The position numbers and the translations under genes were made by a program. Of a DNA stretch of 5,056 nucleotides, positions 1 through 5,056 are shown one piece after another. The stretch lies in assembly GCA_947166205.1 (NCBI GenBank), contig CAMVDI010000133.1, positions 1-5,056 of the forward strand, read 5' to 3'. The stretch comes from an uncultured Clostridia bacterium. GTDB taxonomy: Bacteria > Bacillota_A > Clostridia > Christensenellales > Aristaeellaceae. Every line of letters starts with the position of its first letter. The stretch's first letter is position 1. The notes below the pieces were generated by a model, which was not told where the DNA came from, ran no database searches, and saw only the letters and a program-made list of their open reading frames with translations.

Positions 1-1671
1 GTTGAGGATCTGGCGCTTGTATTCATGCAGGCGCTTGGCCTGAACGTCAAAGGCGAAGGAAGGATCCACCACCGCGCCCTGCCGGTCCAGCAGCATCTTG
101 GCGAGGCGTTCCTTGTTCTGCTTCTTGACCTGGTCAAAACGTTCCCGGAAGGCCGCGTCGTCCGCGAAGGGCAGCAGCTCCTTCAGCTGTTCCGGCTCCT
201 TCTTCCATTCTTCGCCGATGCTCTCGGTGATCAGATCCGTCAGCCCGGGATTGCAGCTCATCAGCCAGCGGCGGTGGGTGATGCCGTTGGTGATGGCGCA
301 GAATTTCTCCGGCATGATCAGGTAGAAATCGTGGAAGGTATCCTGCTTCAGGATCTCCCCGTGCAGCTGGCTGACGCCGTTCACGCTGTAGCTCATGGCC
401 ACCAGCATGTTCGCCATATGCACGTTGTCATAGCTGACGATGGCCATATGGGCGATCCGGTCCCAGTCCCCGGGGAAGGCGTTCCACAGCCGCTCGCAAA
501 GCCGCCGGTTCATCTCGCAGATGATCTGATAGCAGCGGGGCAGCAGCTGTTCCACCATGTGAACCGGCCATTTCTCCAGGGCTTCGGACATGATGGTGTG
601 GTTGGTGTAGGCGATGGTCTTCCGGGTGATGGCGCTGGCCTCGTCCCATCCCAGGCCTTCCTCGTCCATCAGGATGCGCATCAGCTCCGGAACGGCCATG
701 CCGGGATGGGTGTCGTTGATCTGGATGACCACCTTCTCCGGCAGCCTGGAGAAATCCTTGCCGAAGGTCTTTTTGAACTCCCGGATGATGTACTGCAGGC
801 TGGCGCTGGCGAAGAAGTAATGCTGCTTCAGCCGCAGCTGCTTGCCTTCGTAGTGCCTGTCCTCGGGATAAAGCACCTTGCTGATGGTCTCCGCCAGCTC
901 GATTTCCTCGCTGGCCTGAATATAGCGGCCCTCGCCGAAGCTGTTCAGGTCGATCTTCTTCGGGCTTCGGGCGCTCCACATGCGCAGCGGGTTCACGGTG
1001 GACGTGTCGTATCCGACGATGGGCATGTCGTAGGGAACCGCTTCCACGGTATAATAGTCCCGGGTCACGTACTTCTTCTCGCCGTTGAGCTCAAATTCGT
1101 CCACATGCCCGCCGAAATGAACCTCGAAGGTATCCTGCATCACGGGGCTTTCCCAGGCGTTTCCGTTGTCCAGCCAGCTGTCCGGCAGTTCCACCTGCTG
1201 TCCGTCCACGATCTTCTGGCGGAACAGGCCGTACTCATACCGGATGGTGCAGCCCATGGCCGGCAGGTCCAGGCTGCTCAGGCTGTCCATAAAGCAGGCG
1301 GCCAGCCGCCCGAGTCCGCCGTTCCCGAGGCCGGGTTCCGGCTCTTCCTGAAGCACATCGCTGATGTCGATCCCCAGCTCCTTGAGCGCCTCGGTGTATT
1401 CCTTGCTGGAAACCAGATTCAGCATGTTGGTATACATGCTGCGGCCCATCAGAAACTCAATGCTCAGGTAATAAAGGCGCTTGGCCTTGCTCTTTTTCCG
1501 CTCCTCCCGGGAAATCATGTATTTCTGCATGATCTGGTCCCGAACCGTGGAAGCCACGGCGCGGTAAATCTGCTGCGGCGTCGCCTCCTCGATGGTCAGC
1601 CCGTTGTAGCGCTGAACCTTGCCCACGATCGAGTCCTTGATGGATTCCTTGTCAAACTTGGTAGTCGGCAT
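1..1671 (-). CDS. glgP: Glycogen/alpha-glucan phosphorylase, N-terminal 557 residues (3' end beyond window)
   Basis: This is a GT35-family, PLP-dependent cytoplasmic phosphorylase that releases glucose-1-phosphate from the non-reducing ends of glycogen or maltodextrin. Reading from the ATG at 1671, the frame is open to the window edge, giving 557 codons of a protein that is usually about 750-850 residues. Visible family motifs are YYLSIEFLMGR (67-77), EPGLGNGGLGRLAACF (112-127), RYEYGLFRQ (144-152), QINDTHP (317-323), YTNHT (355-359), SVNGVSQLHG (429-438), ITNGITHRRWL (460-470) and KRLHEYKRQILN (546-557). The last includes the Lys-Arg pair that binds phosphate in characterised members. The PLP-lysine region lies beyond the left edge, so completeness cannot be judged. 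The start is supported by AAGGAGG 5 nt upstream and by a conserved N-terminus. Motifs do not separate a glycogen phosphorylase from a maltodextrin phosphorylase (MalP), so the family is certain and the substrate is not. No frameshift was seen. Confidence 0.96.
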   Translation of the reverse strand, partial: MPTTKFDKESIKDSIVGKVQRYNGLTIEEATPQQIYRAVASTVRDQIMQKYMISREERKKSKAKRLYYLSIEFLMGRSMYTNMLNLVSSKEYTEALKELGIDISDVLQEEPEPGLGNGGLGRLAACFMDSLSSLDLPAMGCTIRYEYGLFRQKIVDGQQVELPDSWLDNGNAWESPVMQDTFEVHFGGHVDEFELNGEKKYVTRDYYTVEAVPYDMPIVGYDTSTVNPLRMWSARSPKKIDLNSFGEGRYIQASEEIELAETISKVLYPEDRHYEGKQLRLKQHYFFASASLQYIIREFKKTFGKDFSRLPEKVVIQINDTHPGMAVPELMRILMDEEGLGWDEASAITRKTIAYTNHTIMSEALEKWPVHMVEQLLPRCYQIICEMNRRLCERLWNAFPGDWDRIAHMAIVSYDNVHMANMLVAMSYSVNGVSQLHGEILKQDTFHDFYLIMPEKFCAITNGITHRRWLMSCNPGLTDLITESIGEEWKKEPEQLKELLPFADDAAFRERFDQVKKQNKERLAKMLLDRQGAVVDPSFAFDVQAKRLHEYKRQILN

Positions 1672-1676
1672 GTGCT

Positions 1677-1683
1677 CCTCCTT
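1677..1683 (-). promoter_or_regulatory. Ribosome binding site of glgP
   Basis: AAGGAGG on the minus strand lies 5 nt before the ATG at 1671. It is a near-perfect anti-16S match and fixes the glgP start. A second purine-rich GAGGAG lies just upstream (1686-1691) but is too far from the ATG to be the main site. Confidence 0.85.
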
Positions 1684-1690
1684 ACTCCTC

Positions 1691-1714
1691 TTTCGGCGCG
1701 GCCGAAAAGGCCGC
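1691..1714 (-). promoter_or_regulatory. Overlapping alternative hairpins in the glgP leader
   Basis: The 48-nt gap between ribF and glgP contains two perfect stems that share bases and cannot form together. Hairpin A (1714-1698) is GCGGCC, loop TTTTC, GGCCGC. Hairpin B (1707-1691) is TTTCGGC, loop CGC, GCCGAAA. Neither is followed by a T-tract on either strand, so neither looks like an intrinsic terminator. Neither covers the AAGGAGG site at 1677-1683. If transcription starts near 1715, hairpin A would sit at the very 5' end of the glgP mRNA, a position known in other genes to protect mRNA from decay. The 7-bp dyad of B could instead be a protein operator just after the start site. The structure is seen in the sequence; its function is inferred. 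Confidence 0.5.
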
Positions 1715-1719
1715 AAGCG

Positions 1720-2676
1720 TCAGTATACAGTATTTTCCGGGGCCTGGCAAGCTGAAGGGGGGGTTTTTGCGAAAAAATCCGCCGCCCGTTTCCTGTCCTG
1801 TGTGATCTGGTCAATAAGCCCGTCAATCGTTTCAAACCGCTTTTCCGGCCGCAGGCGCCGGATCAGCCGGACCCGGGCCCGCCTGCCGTAAAGGTTCAGG
1901 GACGCGTCCAGCGCGTGGGCCTCGACAGTCACGCGGCCGGAGGGAATCGTGGGCTGATTTCCGATGTTGACCACCGCGTTCCAGGCGTCTCCCCCGCTTT
2001 CCAGCCTGCAGAGGTAAACGCCGAAGGCCGGCAGCTGCTTCCGGCCGTCCGTGTCGATGTTGACCGTGGGAAAGCCGATCCGGGTTCCCATATGCTTTCC
2101 TTCCACCACTGTTCCCGAGATCTCGTAGTCGTATCCCAGCATCCGGTTGGCGCCTTCCAGATCGCCCCGGGTCAGCCGTTCCCGGATCGCCGTGGAAGAG
2201 ATGATTTCACCCTCCTCCGTCCGGACCGGGGGCAGGATCAGCGTCCGGAAGCCCCTGGCCTCCCCCTCCCTGCGAAGGGTCTCAGGCGTTCCGCTTCCCT
2301 TCCGCCCGAAGGTATAGTTCCATCCGACCACCGCCGCGGCCACATCGCATTCCGTTTCCAGCGCCCGCAGGAAATCCCCGGGTTCCGTCTCCGCCGTGTC
2401 CCGGGTAAACGGGATCACGCGAAGCTCGTCCGCCCCCAGCGAGGCCAGCCGCGCCGCCTGTTCCTCCCCGGTTTCCAGCAGCTTCGGCGCCGCCTCCGGC
2501 CGCAGTACTTCCAGCGGATGCCGGTCAAAGGTGCAGACCCGAAGCCCGGCTCCGATCTCCTCCGCCAGTCTTTTCCCGGTCCGGATCAGCTCCTGGTGTC
2601 CCCGGTGCACGCCGTCAAACGTGCCCAGGGCGATGACCCGCGCGCCGGCCCGCTCTCCCGTGGTAATGATTTTCAT
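1720..2676 (-). CDS. ribF: Bifunctional riboflavin kinase / FAD synthetase
   Basis: This 318-residue cytoplasmic enzyme phosphorylates riboflavin to FMN and then adenylates FMN to FAD. The N-terminal FAD synthetase half (about 1-180) shows GTFDGVHRGH (18-27), the nucleotidyltransferase motif, GWNYTFGRKGSG (118-129) and ISSTAIRE (159-166). The C-terminal kinase half (about 183-302) shows GTRIGFPTVNI (197-207), NIGNQPTI (237-244), VEAHALD with the presumed catalytic Glu252, LYG (262-264) and an ending IDQITQDRKRAADFF typical of the family. Total length is normal. The ATG at 2676 starts 2 nt after the truB stop (TGACGATG), with GAGAGGA (2689-2683) 6 nt upstream; the frame upstream of it lacks family similarity. 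The last 15 or so residues (TPPSACQAPENTVY) lie beyond the usual domain end, follow a run of seven C and overlap the predicted glgP promoter. FMN and FAD synthesis is presumably essential. Confidence 0.96.
   Translation of the reverse strand: MKIITTGERAGARVIALGTFDGVHRGHQELIRTGKRLAEEIGAGLRVCTFDRHPLEVLRPEAAPKLLETGEEQAARLASLGADELRVIPFTRDTAETEPGDFLRALETECDVAAAVVGWNYTFGRKGSGTPETLRREGEARGFRTLILPPVRTEEGEIISSTAIRERLTRGDLEGANRMLGYDYEISGTVVEGKHMGTRIGFPTVNIDTDGRKQLPAFGVYLCRLESGGDAWNAVVNIGNQPTIPSGRVTVEAHALDASLNLYGRRARVRLIRRLRPEKRFETIDGLIDQITQDRKRAADFFAKTPPSACQAPENTVY
1722..1750 (-). promoter_or_regulatory. Predicted sigma-A promoter for glgP, inside the 3' end of ribF
   Basis: On the minus strand, a -35 box TTGCCA (1750-1745; one mismatch to TTGACA) and a -10 box TATACT (1727-1722; one mismatch to TATAAT) are separated by exactly 17 nt. 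The predicted start is about 1715, giving a leader of roughly 44 nt before the glgP ATG. The boxes lie wholly within the last codons and stop of ribF. An A5/T6-rich stretch at 1764-1777 is at about -50 to -62 and could act as an upstream element, but this is weaker. The fit of both boxes and the spacing at the right place, in otherwise GC-rich DNA, makes this a good candidate. Confidence 0.65.
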
Positions 2677-2678
2677 CG

Positions 2679-3575
2679 TCAGTCCTCTCCCGGATTCAGC
2701 TGCGCTCTCCAGGCCAGCTCCTCTCCCCGTCTTTCCGCGATGCCCCGGAACTCCCCGTCCAGATAGATCCGGGTGATCCCGCCTTCCGGCGGCGCGTCCC
2801 CCGTCAGTCCGGCCAGCGGAAGCTTCGCACCGGCGAGGACCATTTTCTTCATCCTTCCGGGGGCGTCCATGCGGCCCAGGTGCCCGATGGGCCCGTCCAT
2901 GGGGATCAGCGCCTCCGCCAGCGTGCCGGCTGCCGCCCGCTCCCTGGCTTCCTCCACCGTCAGGGCATCCTCCAGGGTAAAGATGCCGGTCCTGGTTCTG
3001 ATCAGGCTCCGCATATGGGCGGGGCACCCGCACATTTTCCCCAGATCGTCGCAGATGGAACGGATATAGGTTCCCCGGCCGCATCGGATGCTCAGCCGGA
3101 CGCCGTGATCCGGCTCCTCTCCCAGGATCCGGATCTCCTCCACGTGAACCCTCCGTTCCGGCGCCTCCGTGGCTTGTCCTTTCCGGGCCAGGGAATACAG
3201 CGGTTTCCCGCCCACCTTGATGGCGCTGTAGGCACTGGGCCGCTGGATGATATCCCCCGTCAGGCCCGGAAGCGCTTCCTCAATCCGGCGCGGGTCCGGA
3301 TAATTCTCCCCCGAGGCGGTAACCTTTCCCGTCGCGTCCTGGGTATCCGTGGCGGTGCCGAAGGCGCAGACCGCGGTATATTCCTTCTCCTTGTCCACCA
3401 GATAATCAAACAGCCGCGTCGCTCTTCCCAGCATAATGGGAAGAACGCCCGCGGCCTCCAGGTCCAGCGTACCGGCATGTCCGATCCGCTTTTCTCCCGT
3501 CAGGCGCTTCAGCGTCCCCACAACAGCGGCGCTGGACATCCCGGCGGGTTTGTTCATGTTGAGAAATCCGTTCAT
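2679..3575 (-). CDS. truB: tRNA pseudouridine(55) synthase
   Basis: This 298-residue enzyme converts U55 in the T-loop of tRNAs to pseudouridine. The catalytic domain shows NMNKPAGMSS (6-15), GHAGTLD (32-38) with catalytic Asp38, the conserved KEYTA tyrosine (Tyr66), YSAIKVGGKPLYSLAR (116-131) and GRGTYIRSICDDLG (166-179), whose Tyr-Ile-Arg is conserved. A C-terminal PUA-like segment follows (about 235-295). The residue after the catalytic Asp is Leu rather than the usual Pro (GTLDL for GTLDP). The ATG at 3575 overlaps the nrnA stop as ATGA, which favours re-initiation by ribosomes ending nrnA. The upstream GAGAGGG is too close to be a good Shine-Dalgarno site. A second ATG at codon 7 has no better site and would cut into the conserved N-terminus. 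In-frame sequence upstream of 3575 overlaps nrnA and was not included. Confidence 0.96.
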   Translation of the reverse strand: MNGFLNMNKPAGMSSAAVVGTLKRLTGEKRIGHAGTLDLEAAGVLPIMLGRATRLFDYLVDKEKEYTAVCAFGTATDTQDATGKVTASGENYPDPRRIEEALPGLTGDIIQRPSAYSAIKVGGKPLYSLARKGQATEAPERRVHVEEIRILGEEPDHGVRLSIRCGRGTYIRSICDDLGKMCGCPAHMRSLIRTRTGIFTLEDALTVEEARERAAAGTLAEALIPMDGPIGHLGRMDAPGRMKKMVLAGAKLPLAGLTGDAPPEGGITRIYLDGEFRGIAERRGEELAWRAQLNPGED

Positions 3576-4549
3576 TCCCTCTCTTTGCGCAGGCACTCCC
3601 TCATGGCGTTCACCACCTGGCGGGTGGTGGCCTGCAGCGTTCCTTCCATGCTGATTCCCGAAGCCCTCGCGTGCCCGCCGCCGCCGAGGCTGGCGGCGAC
3701 GCCGTCCACATTCAGCGGCGCCCGGGCCCGCAGGCTGAATTTGATCCTGCCGTCCTCGGTTTCCCGGGCCAGCACGGCCATGCGGGTCCCGACCGTCTCC
3801 AGCCCGTAGTTCACTACCGTGTCTGCGTGTTCGCTGAGGGCGCCGCATTCCTGAAAGTCCTTCCGGGTCAGCGTCATGACAGCGATCTGGTCATTCTCCG
3901 TGAACCGAAGGCTGTCAATCGCCCTTCCCAGCAGCTTCAGCTGGGCGCGGCTTTTCTCCCGGAAAAGGCGCATGCTCAGCTCCGCCAGCGGCAGGCCGGC
4001 TTCCATCAGGTCGCCCATGACCCGGAAAGCCTCCGGGTCGGTGCAGTCGAAGGAAAAATTCCCCGTGTCGGTGCTGATTCCGGCGTACAGGCACTCGGCG
4101 ATCTCCCGGGTCAGCCGGACGTCCATCGCCTTCATCTGTTCCCGGATCATGGCGCATGTGGCGGAGGCATTGCCGTCGATGCTGTTGACTTCCGCGAATC
4201 CGGGGTTAGTTTCATGATGGTCGATCAGGGCCGAGTGGGCGCATCTCTTCTGCAGATCCGCGCAGTCGCCGAGCCGGGCCGGATCGCTGACGTCCACGGA
4301 CAGAAACAGGTCGTACCGCTGATCCCCGTTGTCCGATGGCAGTGCCACCGCGTCCGCCCCGGTCAGGAACATCAGGCTGTCCGGAACCTTGTCGTGGCAG
4401 AACACCCTGCTCCGTTTTCCCATCTGTTCCAGGATCAGGCGCATGGCCAGCCCGCTGCCGATGGTATCCCCGTCCGGGTTCATGTGGCAGCATATGCATA
4501 CGCTCTCCGCCCGGCGGATCGCCCGGGCGATGCCCTCAGGATCTCTCAT
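3572..4549 (-). CDS. nrnA: DHH/DHHA1 phosphoesterase, NrnA type (nanoRNase / pAp phosphatase)
   Basis: This 325-residue cytoplasmic enzyme of the DHH superfamily resembles NrnA, which degrades 2-5-nt RNAs and dephosphorylates 3'-phosphoadenosine 5'-phosphate. Metal-binding motifs are present in order: HMNPDGD (22-28), SVDVSDP (84-90), IDHHETN (109-115) and AGISTDTGNFSF (157-168). The C-terminal DHHA1 substrate-binding domain ends with LGGGGHARASG (288-298). No key residue is missing. The ATG at 4549 is chosen because GGAGG lies 6 nt upstream (4560-4556) and the product length suits the family. It overlaps the end of rbfA by 14 nt. An in-frame ATG at 4597 would add 16 arginine-rich, non-conserved residues and is less likely. 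The position between rbfA and truB is common in Clostridia and links short-RNA turnover with ribosome and tRNA maturation. Activity on nanoRNA versus cyclic dinucleotide products cannot be settled from motifs. Confidence 0.93.
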   Translation of the reverse strand: MRDPEGIARAIRRAESVCICCHMNPDGDTIGSGLAMRLILEQMGKRSRVFCHDKVPDSLMFLTGADAVALPSDNGDQRYDLFLSVDVSDPARLGDCADLQKRCAHSALIDHHETNPGFAEVNSIDGNASATCAMIREQMKAMDVRLTREIAECLYAGISTDTGNFSFDCTDPEAFRVMGDLMEAGLPLAELSMRLFREKSRAQLKLLGRAIDSLRFTENDQIAVMTLTRKDFQECGALSEHADTVVNYGLETVGTRMAVLARETEDGRIKFSLRARAPLNVDGVAASLGGGGHARASGISMEGTLQATTRQVVNAMRECLRKERE

Positions 4550-4922
4550 GCTCTTCCTCCGGTTCCTCCGGCAAATCCGCGATGCCCGTCTGTGCAAGCA
4601 CCTGGGCGATATGTACGCCGTATTCGATGTTCTTGTCGCTGAGGAAAATCAGCTCCGGCGCGCTGCGGATGATCATCCGCCTGCCCAGCGCCCGGCGCAG
4701 ATAGCCCTTCGCGTTCTTCAGCGCGGCCAGAAGAGGCTCCCGTTTGTCCTCCTCCAGCCCGCTGACATGGATCTTCGCGAAACGGAGATCACCCGTCACT
4801 TCCGCCCGGGTGATGCTCCAGGTCCCGTCCACCCGGGGATCGTTGATCTCCTCCCGGATGATGGCGTCCAGTTCCCGTCGGACTTCCTCGGAGATCCGGT
4901 CAATTCTCTGATACTCTTTCAT
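4536..4922 (-). CDS. rbfA: 30S ribosome-binding factor A
   Basis: This 128-residue protein is a small KH-like factor that binds the 30S subunit and assists late maturation of 16S rRNA, including its 5' helix. Family features are the N-terminal helix RIDRISEEVRRELDAIIREE (6-25), INDPRV (26-31), ITRAEVTGDLRFAKIHVS (37-54), the AKG helix kink that replaces the usual KH GxxG loop (71-73), LGRRMIIRSAPELIFLSDKNIEYG (79-102) and an acidic tail PEEPEEEHERS. Length is typical. The ATG at 4922 follows the infB TAA with no gap. The nearest Shine-Dalgarno-like GGAGGAG (4941-4935) is 12 nt away, longer than optimal, so start selection probably relies on coupling to infB. Its 3' end overlaps nrnA by 14 nt. 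Confidence 0.96.
   Translation of the reverse strand: MKEYQRIDRISEEVRRELDAIIREEINDPRVDGTWSITRAEVTGDLRFAKIHVSGLEEDKREPLLAALKNAKGYLRRALGRRMIIRSAPELIFLSDKNIEYGVHIAQVLAQTGIADLPEEPEEEHERS
4554..4571 (-). repeat. Two tandem 9-nt CCGGAGGAA repeats
   Basis: On the minus strand, two adjacent perfect copies of CCGGAGGAA (4571-4563 and 4562-4554) encode Pro-Glu-Glu twice near the RbfA C-terminus. Each copy carries a GGAGG. Only the second is at a suitable distance from the nrnA ATG. The repeat could have arisen by slippage. Confidence 0.7.
4556..4560 (-). promoter_or_regulatory. Ribosome binding site of nrnA within the rbfA tail
   Basis: GGAGG lies 6 nt before the ATG at 4549 and decides this start over the upstream ATG at 4597. 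It belongs to the second of two perfect tandem CCGGAGGAA copies, which also encode the acidic tail of RbfA. Confidence 0.8.
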
Positions 4923-5056
4923 TTAGCGCGGAATCTCCTCCATGATGAAGCACTCGACGATATCGCCTTCCTTGATGTCGTTGTGTCCTTCCAGGCTCAT
5001 GCCGCATTCATATCCGGCGGCCATTTCCTTCACGTCGTCCTTCAGGTGGCGCAGGC
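4923..5056 (-). CDS. infB: Translation initiation factor IF-2, C-terminal 43 residues (5' part beyond window)
   Basis: Only the last 43 codons and TAA stop are present; the gene enters from the right edge. The peptide, with [19 protein letters not shown], then [12 protein letters not shown] and the ending MEEIPR, matches the conserved C-terminal domain end of bacterial IF-2, which binds the formyl-Met acceptor end of initiator tRNA. The GTPase domain is outside the window. Its stop abuts the rbfA start, as expected for the nusA-infB-rbfA operon. Confidence 0.96.
   Translation of the reverse strand, partial: LRHLKDDVKEMAAGYECGMSLEGHNDIKEGDIVECFIMEEIPR

Noticed and set aside
1698..1714. Intrinsic terminator between ribF and glgP.
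   Set aside because: The stem is strong but there is no T-tract after it on either strand.
25..1755. A 576-codon plus-strand open frame covering the glgP region.
   Set aside because: Its reverse complement is a clear glycogen phosphorylase with all expected motifs. The plus-strand product is rich in His, Gln and Leu with no recognisable family, as expected from antisense reading of GC3-biased coding DNA.
1915..2766. Long plus-strand open frame opposite ribF.
   Set aside because: It is antisense to a fully motif-supported ribF and has no recognisable domain.
3576..3848. In-frame extension of truB upstream of 3575.
   Set aside because: It overlaps the conserved DHHA1 domain of nrnA in another frame and has no TruB similarity. 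The ATGA junction gives the natural start.
4550..4597. Upstream ATG giving a 341-residue NrnA.
   Set aside because: It would overlap rbfA by 62 nt and add an arginine-rich, non-conserved leader. The ATG at 4549 has a strong ribosome binding site.
2880..4642. Two long overlapping plus-strand open frames (2880-3809 and 3671-4642) opposite truB and nrnA.
   Set aside because: They cross the boundaries of real minus-strand genes, lack recognisable domains, and arise from the same GC bias.
1..5056. A search by eye for CRISPR-like repeats, tRNA genes, transposase or attachment-site features.
   Set aside because: None were seen. The window is continuous housekeeping and metabolic coding sequence.

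Overview
The window is bacterial and entirely coding on the minus strand. It holds six genes, listed here in transcription order (right to left): the 3' end of infB, then rbfA, nrnA (DHH/DHHA1 phosphoesterase), truB, ribF, and the 5' two-thirds of a glycogen phosphorylase gene (glgP) that runs off the left edge. Both end genes are cut by the window. No RNA gene, mobile element, CRISPR array or long non-coding stretch is visible. The only intergenic gap of note is 48 nt, between ribF and glgP.

The order infB-rbfA-nrnA-truB-ribF, with a DHH phosphoesterase between rbfA and truB, points to Bacillota, most likely class Clostridia. GC-rich coding sequence with strong third-position GC bias and good AGGAGG-type ribosome binding sites suggest a higher-GC, possibly gut- or rumen-type Clostridia lineage. 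That placement is inference, and no species can be named from this sequence. The GC bias also produces long spurious reading frames on the plus strand.

Region 1720-5056 is the downstream half of a translation/RNA-maturation operon. InfB (IF-2) starts translation, RbfA matures the 30S subunit, NrnA recycles nanoRNA and pAp, TruB makes pseudouridine 55 in tRNA, and RibF makes FMN and FAD. The junctions are tight: TAA directly followed by ATG, a 14-nt overlap, an ATGA overlap and a 2-nt gap. This indicates one transcript with translational coupling.

Region 1-1719 holds glgP with its own leader. A good sigma-A-type promoter (TTGCCA, 17 nt, TATACT) lies inside the last codons of ribF. It places the predicted transcript start next to a GC-rich hairpin, and a second, competing hairpin overlaps the first. 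glgP is therefore probably an independent or partly independent carbon-storage unit downstream of the operon.

I found no convincing undescribed system. The points most worth checking are the promoter embedded in the ribF tail, the alternative leader hairpins, and the proline-to-leucine change next to the catalytic aspartate of TruB.
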